A stretch of DNA of 64,000 bases from Ianthella basta (GCA_964019415.1 OZ025874.1:3578696-3642695); one strand, 5' to 3'. Shown: positions 1 through 12,800, counted from the stretch's first letter. Notes: generated by a model not told the origin, from the sequence alone. Translations and numbers: made by a program.

Positions 1-198
1 TACACTTGCCCTCCCAACCATATATTATTGTATGCCTAAATGATTCTGTTACCAGCCACAGATCCAAGTAAGGGATGTGACACATGTGAGACAGATGTGT
101 GATACCATAACAGAAGGAAAGATGCACATAAAGCCAGACACCAGTACATTAACTTTACATCATTCTCACAAACTCACACACATCCTTCCCAAACTTAC
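1..198 (-). other. Start of copy A intron 12
   Basis: Non-coding. The sequence runs collinear with B intron 12 on both sides of the insertion at 24206-25320, and A lacks that insertion. The empty site is near 85-105. Confidence 0.7.
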
Positions 199-1189
199 GC
201 TTTAATGAATTGTGCTTCAGGCACAGAAGTGAGTCGGGGAATGACATATTGGAATAGAACACTGCCAAATACGTCTGTGCCATCAATGTTGACAACAACA
301 AAGCGAAAGGTAACTTGTTCATTCTCCTCAAGAGGACTTGTCATACCAGAGACTGCACTGGAATTCAGGATCCTGAAGAACAATTAAGGAAGATGCAGCA
401 CCTAGAACCAGCACCAACATACTCAACGAATTCATACACAAAGTCAGTACCAGGACAGGTGATTTTGGGTGCATGGAAAGTGGTGAGAACCCACAAAGAA
501 GCAATCAACTTACTGAACAGCAGTAAAATTTCGTCTCAAATCATTCAAGTTAACGACACTAGGAACAGTATACCCTGTTGTCCTCTCTGTGTTCCCAATG
601 TCCAGATTCTCTCCACTGATCACCACAGCAGTGCCTCCAGATGGTGTGCCTTTGTTAGGAGTGATGCTAAAAATCACTGGAGCAGCATATCGGAAAGTAC
701 TTATGTTCTGTGGAGATTCCCCACTCCTGCTCAAAGTCACTCCAGCACTACCGACTGCCACTGCAGATGGTACCACACACACCAGACTGGTTCCAGAGAT
801 GGTTCTCTCTCCATCAATCACACACTCCTTCCTTCCTATGAGGATGCTAATGTTCTCCCTTGGATAAGCACCCAGGTTGGTGCCATTGATGGTGAGCAGA
901 GTGCTTCCAGCAACAGGACCAGCAGAAGGGGAGGTCTGAAATGAAGACGGTGATTAGAAACAACTCAGTCAGACATGAATAAAAAACACTTCGCACCATT
1001 CCCTCACTTCAGTCACAGTGAAGTCACCACACTGCTCGAAGTTTGGTGCCTGGATGAGGCTATTCCCAGCACAGGCCAAGCTGTTCAGGTTGCAGTCTGG
1101 TTGGCAGTAGCCACAGTTGTAGTCAGCACTCAGACCAAGACAGCCTGAGCAGTCATCTCCGCTGAGGCCACCACAGTTGTACAGGACAA
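199..1189 (-). CDS. Copy A exons 10-12: PSI3 and IPT domains
   Basis: Exon 10 (1189-1008) encodes PSI3, with DDCSGCLGLSADYNCGYC as its core. Exon 11 (935-514, 422 nt) encodes two TIG/IPT domains; the signature of the second is ITPNKGTPSGGTAVVISGEN, typical of plexin IPT domains (I-x-P-x-x-G then SGGT). Exon 12 (372-199) finishes that domain. The last codon is split (phase 2), so the gene must continue left of the window. Confidence 0.85.
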
Positions 1190-4100
1190 CTGAGTGGGAA
1201 AGAGAACAATGAAGATTATGAAGCAGGAGATACACACAGTAGGTGAGTAAGTATATATCATATGGGCTGTATTACAGTACATAGCAAAATGTTCACTGGA
1301 AACTGACAGTGAACAGTTAGTGATTTCCAGGTATTAATGTATTCAATGAACCGTCAACTGTTTGCATCTCACGAAATTTACATGTATAAATAAACGTTAG
1401 CCACTGTGGGTGTGGTCAGCCATTTGGAAAAGATGGTTCTGACAGTCTATTGTAAACAGCACATTATTGCATAGACTAGTATAGACACACAATTCTATGT
1501 TCAAATTTGAGACTTGTACCAATGTACCTCAACGATCGATTGCTCTCATACTTGATAAGAGCCTTCTCCACAATATGCTGAATACCTGCAATGACCTGCG
1601 CATCTGCAACAATAATTGCGCAAACTTAAATTATCTTCCAGAAATTCTGACATAATTGGGGTAAGCCCCACACTGATCGATTTGTCTGTATCTGTCGTAT
1701 GTCTGTTCGGGCCACATGCAGTGCTGTATTTATATTTGCCGCCAAAAAATGGCTGTTGTTCTCGAACTTCTAGAATATTTACTGGGGAAAACTTTCTATG
1801 CCAGTTTAAGCAAACAAAGCAAGGCAGATTACCTAACTACTATCCAGTCAATGACCACTGGCACCCACAATCCCTCACACGACTCCTCTACTGCAGGCTT
1901 TCAACTACATATGCTTAGAGATGCTGCCGGCAGGCGTGGACTAGCTATGGAGATCCAGCACAACCACACGGGCAGATTCCTTTTCTGATTTAATAGCAAC
2001 AAGAGCTGAAACCAGCCTCAACAACAATGGCACAACAGGAGTGCTGATTGCACCCTTGCTACCCATCGCATATAGGCCCACTGCAAAAAATGCCATACTA
2101 GATAAATATACTATTCTCTGCGTTGTGCAGCCTCAGAACCACTATGGATCCACAGAAAGTTGCAGGACTTTCGATCTCGCTTAGGCTTGCCCCCATGATG
2201 ATGATCATCTGTCTAGTATTACATTACTTAACAATGACTGACCATCTATGTTATTGGTCAACTGTCCTGTAAACTTTGTGAGAATTTCTGGTTACCATTT
2301 TAGTGTGACGCTTTAGGGACACCAATTTACAGTTTTATGTATTTGTAAGGATTCATGTTCATAATGATGAACATGTATACTTCTGTCATTGCAAATGGCA
2401 ACACTCAAGTTGTTCTATCAAAGCTCAAAATCATTTTCATTGGCGTCTCTATCTACCTATCAAATGAAATGTGTTCTGAGACATGCCAATCTTTGAATTA
2501 CCACGTAGGGTAGCCTTTACAGCCATCAGCATACTCCTCCACTTACAAAGTGCCATCCATATCCACGTTCAGAATGGAATGCCAATAAGTAAAACAGTCA
2601 GCAAAGCATTTGACAGTTTGGTAAGTGTTTTTTCACTGGAGACTGTAGAGCATTTACTCATACACTGTATGTGATTGACTTCACACTGAACACTCACTGA
2701 GTTGTTCCATACTGCTAGTCTCAATGGTAAATGTGCTGTTACTGTTCCTCCACTGCAACTCCACCCTTGTCACCCTCTCAGGTTCTGTAATGCTAATACC
2801 ATCACTAGGGAGCTGACAGGTGACTGAGCTGTTGGTATCCACTGTGGCCATCAGCTCACTACCAGTGCTGGAGATGACACAGCTGTAAGAGTAGCCAGAA
2901 GTCTGGAGGAATGGATGAAGAGAGATGCAGTGGTGGAGTTGAATCTCAAAGTGAATCTCATTAACTCACTGGCATCAGCAGGTTCTCTCCCTTCAGTACA
3001 AGTGACTCATCCTGTGGTCCCAGCCCTTCATGAAGGTAGTACCTGCCATCACTAGTCAGGTCAGGCAGGAGACGGGGGCAGGAGGCTGAGGTGGACTGAA
3101 GGGGAGGAGGGTGGATAAGAGATCTAGATGATGGTCCAATAAGGAGGTGGAGATAATCATGAGTACAGTCTACATGTAGTTACAGGTGCAGAAGAGGTGA
3201 TACTGTATCAGAGCAGTTTGGACACTCACTATTGGACTCTGGCTGCAGTCTGCTCCACTAGTTCTACACTGAAACTCAACTGGACACCAGTTGCAGTTGA
3301 ATCGACTTGTACAAGATGAGCAGCTGAAATTGGCACACATCAGTATTATATTTTGTTGTGAATAATGAAATAGCTTAGAAAAGCATACATACACACCACT
3401 GTTTGCTATGTACATTGTAATTAGACTGACTCACCTCTTTGACACAAGGCAGTCATAAAAGATGACTCCATTCTGAACAAGTCCAAAGTCAACACCATGT
3501 AATGAAGACCGCAGTGTGAAGTTGATGGTCTGAGACACTGTACACAGGTATACAGAATGCATGTATGTGTAGCATATACGTATTATACATGTACTTGTGT
3601 ACATCATATGTGCATCATATGCAAGAACACTAACCCACCTTCTTACAGTGCTATACAGTGCAACAGGATCTGAACCAAGTAGTGACCTCTAGCTGATGGT
3701 TCTTTTCTATCTCCCATAATAATCCAAATTCATTTGATAGGGTGATCTCCATCAATACAAACAATTCAGTTCATTTTGTTTGTTTGAGTATTTGTTCGTT
3801 TGCAATGCAGACAAAAACTACAATACATTACGTCGCCTAACCCTCAGTGGTTACAAAGAATGGGCCGGTCCTCTAAAAGTCAAAATCATCCGTCTTACTA
3901 TACTCAGTGAGTTATCCTTTGACTCAAGTTTCCTTCGTATGTAGTTGGCTACTATTCTAGTTGGGTAAGTATCCTGCACAGTTGCAGTGGAAGCAGTCAA
4001 TGGCTTAAAACCAAATGCAATTACACAGCAGCTACGTACTTGTATGTGTGACATGTAGCCCTGACAAGTTGACAGTGTGAAATCATTGTCAGGAGTGTTA

Positions 4101-7100
4101 AGGAAAGAAACATGTGGGAACATTCATGCATGGATGGATACGTACATAAAAGGAGGTCCATGGGAGGAGGAGATGGAGTGGGAGATATATAGTAAGTGCA
4201 TCTGAGTCAGAAGGGCATGCACATACAGTATGTGACAACGTAACGTTAATGTTTCATTATATTCTGTTCTGTTAATACAGTAAGTTTAAAACATTTTATG
4301 GACCATAGAACAGTCCATCCATTTTGTTTATTTGTTCCGTTATAGAACAAAATGAGTACAGAGCGAAATGAACAGAGGATCGACACGAAACAATTAGGCA
4401 CAGTCCGAAGGGATTTGTTTGCACTACGTTTGAAATTGTGCCTCACTCCTGAATCCAGCTGCTCATAGTCACTTTATTCACCGGGAGCTGAATCATCTCA
4501 ATCGTCTTACTCAGTCCTAAATGTATGTATAAATGGTTTTATTTGCCCGTAAAACAATTCTAAAGGTCGTTCCATGCTTCAAGTGATATTTACAAATAAG
4601 ACATTAATGTTATCCTGGTATCACATGCATGTGCATGAACACCAATAGCAACAAAAGGCTGGCTCAAAGTACACATTATCTTCTTGCCCCAATACAGACA
4701 TTCCTGCTGCTATAGTACCTCACCTTCATTTTGGAGTAGTGGTATCTGTGGTACTTCACACACGTATGAGTTTCCACTCTGGGCAGTCAAATTCCCACTT
4801 CCAAATGTATCATAAACACACTCAAACAACTCTGAATCACTCAAAAGTGGAATCGGAAGATTGTTGATAGTGATGTTCTAGGAGAAGAGAAACCAACAGT
4901 TCAACCACAACAGAGTCAAGGGAAAAACAAACAACGATGAGGGTTCCTGGTCCCATGTGTATATACATATCTACAAAGCTCTAACACAATTCACACCAAA
5001 GGAGCACTCAACATACATGTTACTATCCACTTCTTACCGTACGCACAACATGCCATCGAGAATCTCAAGTGAAGCTATGGTGTCTAGGTGATGACAGTGG
5101 ATGGCTATTGCCAGAATGGTTCAATTGACATCTTCATCAGTTGATAACTATAAAACTGAACTGCAACTGAACACACTGGGTATCTTAATTGGTATTGAAT
5201 ATTGAATGAAAAGACAAATTTACAGGGGCTGTATAAATAAATTATTTGTTGCCGAGCGGCGAGCGTAAGCGAGCGAAGTGAGGCCATTGATTGCTGTCTA
5301 TTCGAGCCTCGGCGATATATATCCAATATTTGTATCGCACGACACGTGACTGCGCATGTGACTCCGTTACGTGACGGCTCGTCTTTTCCAGGTGTGCTTC
5401 TGCTCCTGTTCGGCCGCTCACATTTGCCGGCATGCTCCCGTGGAAGAGGGGCACAGAAGGAGATCAGATGGGAATGGCAACGACGCGGATGCGTTCAGCA
5501 CACCGAGAGAGCCACGATGCAAGACGGTGCGCGCGACTTGATACTGAGACAGCGGGGCAAAGATAGGCCAGACTAGAAGTGAATGCGGCAGAATGGCGCA
5601 AGGCTACTGGCGTCGGCGACGGACGAGCAGCGGCAGTCCAGGCTTGAGGTGCTTTGGCAGTAACAAACAAGGCACTTGGCTACTAAGACAGCTCCAGTCT
5701 GTAACATCACATTACACTTGTCTACTGGCCACATAGTATTCATGCTGCGAGGCAATTCTTATGTGCTTAGCGCATACCTAGTTTACTTAGTGTCGTATCA
5801 TAGAGGTGTAAACAATTGAATAATACATTTTAGCTTCAGTTGTGCTAGTGTATTGGAGCAACAAATTAGGCCTGAGATTAGTGCAGAGAAGCTGGGGGGT
5901 GACCAATATTGGGGCAAATTTGCAGAATGGTAACAGAGATTGAAGCAACATTTCTGTGTTACTGCGAAATGTAGCAACCACAATACAATGTATATACTGT
6001 CGGACGTCGGCAAGGATAATAATGGGGCAATTCTTATTGTTTATGTTTTTAGCAATCACACAATATCTGGAGTGCAATTAACGCTATGTATATATCTAAC
6101 GCTTGAACTGGAAGTGGCATACCGCATGCGCTTAAATTTTTGCGGGTTTAATGCACACGTTTTTGCAGATCAGCAGCTGTCCCCGAATGTTGAAACATCT
6201 CCACATACAGAAAACCATCAATAGTGACGTCATGATTGCAAAAATGGCGGTGACTACCTTACTGTTCTTTGATCGCATTATAGCTTCATTGTCCTCGGAC
6301 ACCATGATCTCGCTGGATGCGAAGCACACCTATTCCTGATCTCTGAACGTGGCAGCGTGCCAGATGTGGTTGAAGTGTTCCTCCGTCAATGTTAAGTTGT
6401 TGTAATTAGAAGAAATAGACAGCATGCACGTGCAGCAAAATGTAGTGGCGGCTTCCCAGGAACGAGAGAAGAACCTCTTGTGACAATCTGACACTCTCAG
6501 CGCAGGAGAAGGCAAAGATAGCCAGGAGCACCAGTGCAAAAGGCACTGAACTATACAAATCTGCACATCCGTGAATGCTTCACCTGTGAATATTTCAACA
6601 CTACTTGCTCCAGCATAAACCTTGCAAAAAAGCGTATATCCCATAGTATAATACTTAGAAAACACTCAAATATGAATCACACTTGAAAGAGGGATAACTG
6701 TGTGATACATGCCAATTCAACCCCAGCAATGCTCAACTTACAATGGTGGTTGTCTCTCTTGGGTAGGCTGTCTGTTCTCCTGAGATGCTCACAGCTGATG
6801 CAATGCCCACTGTCAGACACCTGTCAGTTCTCTGGACCCACCTCAGTCCATCAGAACTGTTGCTGTTGGCACACTCTGGTCTCCTGGAGCACTTGTTCTC
6901 CACACTGCACCAGCCACACAGCAGGCCTCCCTCAGTGATGCAGGTACTGCAGTCAGTGAAGTTGGAGCACTCCTCTACTGGGAGACGGTGGACCTGGGGA
7001 AAGGGACAGGGACATGTACAGAATGGGGACAATTCAAGGAGTACTAGTGTTGCTTGTGAAACTATAATGGTTGTAGCTACAGTCAGATGGAACCTATTCA

Positions 7101-8624
7101 CTTACCATATCTTCAGTGAGTGCATACACATAGTCAGATCCACTAGCATGAGACAGAGCCTTCACTTCCTTAGAGGACAGGGACCAAGTGTGCTCTGGAG
7201 CTGGGTTGGTGTTCATGTCTGAGAACTGACTTGTAGCATACTGAGGTGATAGAAGTAGACGTATTCTAAATGTACTAAGTGACAACATGCAAAGCACATA
7301 GGACCTATATACCTCTCACATGCAGCTGTAGATACGTACCTTACTGACTTGACCACTGGAGTACCCTACAAAGATGACCACCACTCCATCCACTACAAAC
7401 ACTTCCGAAGAGGAGGCCCGACTTGACAGGCTAAGAAATGGCTGGGAGTTCATGATGGCCCCAAAACCAGGTAATGGACTAGCCAGTTCAAGAGGTTGAG
7501 TGGCCAGCCTTACCGGACCACGCTCAACTATGCCGAGGTCCACCAACAAGTCACACTCTGTTAAACCTGCCTGAAGAGGACAAAACGTAAACTCATTTCA
7601 ACCAGGTGAAATGTATGCATGCATTTATCTAACTTACTGTGGAGGAGCATGGTCCAGTGTTCGTCCATGGAAATTGGAGCTGCACATCGTTGGTGGCACA
7701 AGAGTTGGACATGTTTCCTGCTGAGGCATCAATCATAGACAAAGGAACAGTACAGAAGGATAACAATCTTGCATCAGTAAAGGCTGACACAACCAAGAGT
7801 GGCTCTTCTGCTCCATCGCTGGGGAAGAGGAAGTCTGCACTGATCAGTTCGTTATCAAAATCTGCCAAGCTTCCCTGAGTTGCGCCACAAATCACCTGAA
7901 TCTCGTACCAGCTATCCCACACTGTGTCTACATTACTTGGTTCAACGTTACACACTCGGACCACTCTCACCACTGCAGTGCGACCTCCGATATTGGTACT
8001 CTCGATAGTGGTAACAGCAAAGTACGAGAAGTTCCCTGCAGTTGCCCCACTCAGGTATCTTCTGTCCGCTATATCCATGTCGATGAAGGTTGGTGTCTCA
8101 GAGGCCCGAGCACCGTCAGGAATGCGATACTCGCGGTGGTACAGATTACTGTCACCCACTGACATGACGTAGAACGTTTCTCCTTCATCCTCAACAAAGC
8201 CCTGACTCACCAAGTACGGGTTACCGCGAGCGGCGCCTACTGCAATGCTATCACTAGGGACAGTCTGCAGTGTTTGGAGTAGGTCGGTTGAGTTGTACAC
8301 TACACAGGGAGCGTCACTGAAGGAGTCACCGGCCAACAGCATAAAGGATGCCCAGCACACAATCAGCTTGTCCTCTTGCTTGGAGAGCGTCATTCCCTCT
8401 GGTGTCTGCCCCGCCGTACGACTGACATTGCTCGTCACCTCGCTCAGATCTCCGGGAAGGAGGTAGACGGTGTCTTGGTCTGCGAGAAACACGTCACCAG
8501 TCGACCTGGACACCACTATCCTGCTGAGAGAGGAGGAGGATAGGACGGGTTTCGAATTGGGCTGGCCGCAGACTGCTTGCGTCAGAAACACAAGAACACT
8601 CAACAAGAGTATTCCTCCAGCCAT
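199..8624 (-). CDS. Plexin-like receptor, copy A (exons 1-12, 3' end outside window)
   Basis: Twelve exons, all with GT-AG borders and matching phases, give an open frame of 1021 codons: 8624-7638, 7570-7340, 7240-7106, 6993-6742, 4877-4724, 3537-3435, 3323-3230, 3095-2970, 2902-2698, 1189-1008, 935-514, 372-199. Order of modules: signal peptide, sema, PSI1, IPT1, PSI2, IPT2, PSI3, IPT3, IPT4. This is the plexin ectodomain plan; MET-type receptors have one PSI. The start at 8624 is chosen because it opens a typical signal peptide (MAGGILLLSVLVFLTQ), while the frame upstream is not hydrophobic. Exon lengths match copy B exactly except for one codon in exon 1. Exon 13 should lie just left of position 1, since the sequence at 1-120 matches the intron that precedes exon 13 in B. 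Role by family knowledge: cell-surface semaphorin-type receptor. The ligand is unknown, and the tail of this copy cannot be seen. Confidence 0.86.
1655..2235. repeat. TIR-like repeat in copy A intron 9 (also at ~30035-30845)
   Basis: The sequence from the GGGGTAAGCCCC start to the GCTTAGGCTTGCCCCC end resembles 30035-30845. Shared blocks include the segment around ATTACCTAACTACTATCCAG. The two ends are roughly inverted copies of a G/C-rich GGGGCGAGCCTGAGC-like motif, seen more clearly in the second copy, so a non-autonomous DNA transposon is likely. No coding capacity is seen. The rest of the intron (1190-1654, 2236-2697) shows nothing recognisable. Confidence 0.55.
2698..4877 (-). CDS. Copy A exons 5-9: IPT1, PSI2, IPT2
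   Basis: Five exons (4877-4724, 3537-3435, 3323-3230, 3095-2970, 2902-2698) follow PSI1. Exons 5-6 encode an IPT-like beta-sandwich (NITINNLP... ending in NGVIFYDC). Exon 7 encodes PSI2 (SCSSCTSRFNCNWCPVEFQC). Exons 8-9 encode a second IPT-like domain with SCPRLLPDLTSDG and GRYYLHEGLGPQ. Exon lengths 154, 103, 94, 126 and 205 nt are the same in A, B, C and D, so the structure was fixed before duplication. No stops or splice lesions are visible. Confidence 0.84.
3538..4723. repeat. Copy A intron 5, sequence shared with introns 5 of C and D
   Basis: The block around 3700-4100 resembles 46020-46280 in C and 61985-62260 in D when read on the coding strand. Shared text includes a run around GATCACCCTATC and GGCCCATTCTTTGTAACC. 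B intron 5 is only 285 bp and lacks it. The block marks an old insertion or ancestral intron. It also gives the pre-insertion site of the LINE in copy C, at about 3941-3950. Confidence 0.6.
4878..6741. other. Copy A intron 4
   Basis: A 1.9 kb intron. At ~5240-5700 it holds a GC-richer block (GCCGAGCGGCGAGCGTAAG) typical of dispersed repeats. An AAAATGGCGGTGAC motif near 6240 looks like a YY1-type site. No coding exon, RNA gene or clear TIR pair was found. Short open frames on both strands lack family features. Confidence 0.5.
6742..6993 (-). CDS. Copy A exon 4: first PSI domain
   Basis: This 252-nt, phase-0 exon encodes a cysteine-rich PSI (plexin-semaphorin-integrin) module. It begins LPVEECSNFTDCSTC and continues with GGLLCGWCSVENKC and a final CLTVG, giving the C-x5-C-x2-C plus GWC pattern of the family. 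In plexins this knot follows the propeller and positions it on the stalk. The exon is intact here and in B and D, but carries a stop codon in C. Confidence 0.88.
7106..8624 (-). CDS. Copy A exons 1-3: signal peptide and sema domain
   Basis: Exon 1 is 987 nt and encodes the signal peptide plus most of the sema beta-propeller; exons 2 (231 nt) and 3 (135 nt) finish it, about 451 residues in all. Sema hallmarks visible are the VVRVCN segment followed by WYEIQVICG, and LLSFCTVPLSMID near the end of exon 1. All cysteines line up with copy B. Mature exon 1 differs from B at only about a dozen of ~305 residues, so the two are recent duplicates or homogenised by gene conversion. The signal peptides are unrelated in sequence. 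No frame damage is seen. Confidence 0.87.
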
Positions 8625-8746
8625 CTTCTCCGGATAAGTGTCGACGTCACAAATGAGTATCATCATCTTGGGCAACACAAGTCCTGACGCCAAATTGCGT
8701 AGCCCGCTAGAACACGTCACTTAATTTCTCTTCCGGTAAGTACATT

Positions 8747-8785
8747 CATAGATACTCGACCCTAGTTTAGGGTCGAGTATCTATG
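8747..8785. repeat. Perfect 17-bp-arm hairpin upstream of copy A
   Basis: Arms at 8747-8763 and 8769-8785 are exact reverse complements (CATAGATACTCGACCCT) around a 5-nt loop. It lies about 125-160 bp upstream of the copy A start codon, so it could be in the promoter or 5' leader. A tiny foldback relic is the simplest reading; a regulatory role is not shown. Confidence 0.8.
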
Positions 8786-9337
8786 GTACATTGTACATGT
8801 TTCCGACGGGTCATAATGTTTGCAAATGATTATTTATACCACAAAAATCATAGCCAGACTGCTATTTACTGTGACTCTGCCTCCACAAAGATGCCTTGTG
8901 GAGCTATTAGCTGCAGGTATACATTCACATACAGCTACGCAAATGGCAGCACATCATGCACCAACCAATATATTACCTACAATCTCTTGACCACTGGTAT
9001 CGTTGACATGAGCCACTGTGTATCAAGCATAACCATAGCATAATGCATGACGCATTTATACAGATACATAGTGTAGTATTAGTTGAAATATAGATGTAAG
9101 CAGATTATCACGAAACTTACATGGCCATGCAGGTAGTCCACCAGTCTATGTCTTTTGCAGCATTTTATAATTAGTGCCAGAATGCTGAATATACAGAGCA
9201 AAAATCAAATAATGACATCCAATTAGCAGGAATGTGTCACCTTTGCATTAGCCAAGGCCCACACAGTCTACTGTGGTTGCTTAACAATCCAAAGTTCTAG
9301 GTTCAAATCCCACTACAGCCACTTTTTACCTTTTCTT

Positions 9338-9420
9338 TTTTGGGGCGCCGAAGGCGCCCCTATATTGTTTTCCGATTTAGGTCTTCGTATGGCTTCATGT
9401 TCGTATATATATATATATAT

Positions 9421-9451
<31 letters not shown>

Positions 9452-9465
9452 CATACATACATACA
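9338..9465. repeat. GGGGCGCC hairpin plus AT/GTAT microsatellite
   Basis: GGGGCGCCGAAGGCGCCCC forms a short hairpin, followed by a ~60-bp unique block and then a (TA)n/(CATA)n tract. The hairpin and block recur in reverse complement at ~35930-36000. This appears to be the terminus of a dispersed element abutting the retroelement remnant at 9466-11343. Confidence 0.65.
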
Positions 9466-11343
9466 TAGCAGAGCTGTCCTGGAGCGTATGGGATCGCTAT
9501 TGGCACCACTCCAGCTAGGATTCGGAACGTCCTTGGGAGCAGAAGCAGCAGTCCACTCCGCAAGGGTCTATCTCCACCACCTCCTCCCGGACCATGTCCT
9601 CCTCAAGCTCGACTTTAGGAATGCATTCAATAGCATTAGAAGAGATAAGGTGTTGGAAGCAGCAAGGGAAAGCATTCCTGAGCTTTTCCACTATGTCTTC
9701 TCCTGTTACTCCGCCCCATCTACCCTTTTCCTGCATGGGACAACCCTGCAATCTGCTGAGGGGGTTCAGCAAGGAGACCCTCTGGGACCCCTCCTCTTTT
9801 GCCTGACCATTCACCCTCTCATCACACCCCTGAAATCAGAATTCAGGGTTTTCTATCTGGATGATGGCACAATTGGAGGTGCCGAGGAAGAGGTGTTACG
9901 AGACCTACAGTACATTGAATGCCAGGCTGCCCACTTAGGTCTATTTCTGAACCATGCGAAGACAGAGCTCATTTGTGAAGAACCAGCTGGTGATCTTTTG
10001 CTGCAAGCAGCTCCAGACTTGTGTCAGGTGAAGCCTGAGAATGCCACCCTCCTTGGGGCCCCCATTGGTCAGCTGAAGTCCATCAATTCAGCAATTTCTA
10101 GTCGGCTGCAGGCCCTAAAGACCATGGGTTCCAGGTTGCCCCACTTCCACAGGCAGGATGCGCTTCTGCTGCTTAGGCAATCCTTCGCCATTCCTAAGAT
10201 CCTGTACACCCTCAGAACTGCCCCATGCTGCATTTCACCGGTACTGGCCTCTTTTGACCAGGAGCTACGATCGATCCTCACTAGCATCTTGAATGTCAGC
10301 CTGGACGACCACTCAGCCTGGATACAAGCCACTCTTCCTGTTGGGGCTGGAGGTTTGGGGATCCGAAGGGCCACCCAGCTTGCCCCCTCCGCCTTTTTGG
10401 CATCTGCTGCTGGGTGCAAGGATCTTCTGAACCAGATCATCCCTAACAGGTTGAAAGGCACGCCCCCCCCCCCCCATACACCCTGGAGGTTCGTAATGAG
10501 TGGCAGCAGGGTCACCAGCACACACCACCTCCCACCCCAGTGAAGCAGCAGCAGAAAGAGTGGGACAAGCCCCACATTGAGGCGACTCAGCAAGGGCTGC
10601 TGGACTCTGCTGCAGACCCCAGGACGAGAGCTAGACTTTTGGCAGTTCAGGCTAAGGAGTCTGGTGCATGGCTGAATGCACTGCCTGTTCCATCCCTGGG
10701 GCTCCGCCTTGATGATGAAGTGGTGCGCATCGCTGCCGGTCTTCGTCTCGGTGTTCCCCTCTGCCGTCCCCACGTGTGCAGTCAGTGTGGAGGCCATGTG
10801 GACAAGCTGGGCATACATGGGCTCAGCTGCAAGTTCAGTGCAGGGCGTCTTCCGCGGCACACGGCAATCAACACTATTGTCAAGACGTCCCTAGCCAGAG
10901 CGCAGTTTCCATCTACGCTGGAGCCCTCTGGCCTCAGCCGGTCAGACGGCAAACGCCCAGATGGGGTTACCATCACTCCATGGCAAGCAGGTCGCACCCT
11001 CGTTTGGGATGTGACCTGCCCCGACACCTATGCAGTCTCCCATATGGTGTTGTCAACAAGAGAGGCAGGAGCGGTGGCGGCTGCAGCCGAGGCCAAGAAG
11101 ACTGTAAAATACGCGGAGCTGGCTAGGACTCACCATGTGGCCCCACTGGCGGTCGAGACATCTGGTGTGTTTGGCTCAGGGGCTCGCGAATTCTTCACTG
11201 AACTGGGCAGGCGGTTGATTCGAGTCACAGGGGATTTGATGTCCCGGTGCCACATGATCCAGCAGATATCAGTTGCCCTACAAAGAGGCAACGCTGCCTC
11301 GGTGCTGGGCACCATGGAACAATGTAATTTACTTGACAATTAA
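9466..11343 (+). mobile_element. 5'-truncated non-LTR-type retroelement with RT and RLE-like nuclease (frameshifted)
   Basis: One frame to ~10463 encodes reverse transcriptase: motif A LLKLDFRNAFNSI, motif B EGVQQGDPLGPLLF, motif C FYLDDGT (LDD in place of the more usual ADD). A second frame, open from the C-run to 11343, encodes a zinc-knuckle-like segment (CSQCGGHVDKLGIHGLSC) and a PD-(D/E)xK-like nuclease with KRPDG and VWDVTCPDTYA. The two frames meet at a run of 13 C (10463-10475), so a one-base indel in that run explains the break. The N-terminus is missing. It is probably a relic of an element using a C-terminal restriction-like endonuclease; the clade is not assigned. It lies between the divergent copies A and B. 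Confidence 0.83.
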
Positions 11344-12800
11344 TTACTATTCAGACATTGCATAGGTGGTGCTGTGCACTGCCTATTAATTACTTTGACT
11401 CTGTTATTAGTCATCACATCATTACAATATAATATGCATATTAATTATAAGAATGAAAAAAAAAAGTTTAACATATGTAAAAAAAACAAAAAAAACAACA
11501 AAAAAAAACAGTTGTTGCTTTGCTATAATTATAAGAATTATTTGATGTCATAATCCCAAAAATGCACTTTCCATGCACTTCAAAACCAGCTGTAATATTT
11601 GAATGCCATGCATTTGACCTTATAGTAGCTACCCTTTTAATTCCTCTTTTTCTTTTAATATTATGGTCACTACAGTAATTATTGTCTGCACTATTGTAAT
11701 TAGTGTGCATTTATATTGCATGTGTGTGTAATTGTTATCATCTCATTAAGTTCAAATTTTGCATGCATAGAAAATCTAGCTAAAGAGTATATTACACATA
11801 AAGCTATGTACGTGCGGTATCTGCCATATTAAGTGATCATATAATTGCATGTGATCATGACTTATAACGTGTATCACCAAACATAATGCATTGGCGTGTG
11901 TTTGCAAGTGTGTGTGCGTGTGTTTGTGCGTGTGCGTGTGTATTCACATATGCATGCATGGGTGTGGATATTTGAGATTGCATGCAAGAGTGACACATGC
12001 AAGTGCACGTAGTATGTCAGCTGCAGGACCAGAGGGCAAAGGGCTATGCTACCTGGAAAGCTGCTGTAGAACGAGGCTAGACAGGCCATCATTTTAATGA
12101 TTGATAAAGAAGGTAGGGTTCCATCATACTTCTGCAGCCAGCATTCTAAACATTATCAACATTAGCATATTAATGAGAAAGAAGATGCATGGAATCAGCT
12201 GCTGGTCCTCAAATGGAAAATTATCCACGGCACTCACACACAGATGCATATGCACAATGCTGTGCATGTTGAGACAGACACCCTCACATCCAGTACCACC
12301 CATGCACTTCACAATTTCACCTAACTCTAGCTCCAATCTGTTGCATTGTTCCATCCATATGTCTTCCGAATACCAGGTACCTTCTAAAAGGACCACAAGA
12401 TATAAGGCCCTGGTGTCACAGAGTGGGGCGTCCCCACTACAGTTTGTCCCCCAGTACAGTATTCACTAGTGAATACTGTCCCACGGCCCTTACTCTGTAC
12501 AACAGTCACATGCAACTGGACGACTGACACCACTTCATCACTTTGATTGATCAGGCATATGCATTCCAAATAGTTTATGTGTAAACATGAGGTAACTGCT
12601 TGTGGGGTCCAATACCAACATTATAATTTTAAGGCAAAGCAAAGTTACTGATTCCCATTCTCTCTCCAATTTGCTGCAGGTTATGCTCATATCTCAACAA
12701 ATATGTAGCTACATAGGGTTCAGTTTCAGCCTTTTTCTCATCAGATACAGAAGGAATCTCAACTAAACCGTGCACAGACATCGAATTGATACCAGGCGTA
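11344..12800. other. Intergenic, no gene seen
   Basis: AT-rich spacer with an A-rich tract (11455-11512) and a GT-rich tract (~11893-11945). No gene-like frame, RNA gene or transposon end was recognised. Confidence 0.5.

Noticed and set aside
9285..9320. GGTTCAAATCC, a tRNA B-box-like sequence followed by CCACTACAGCCA
   Set aside because: No matching acceptor strand or D-arm ~70 nt upstream; at most a degenerate SINE trace.
10069..10860. 263-codon minus-strand frame
   Set aside because: Antisense shadow of the RT-RLE retroelement.
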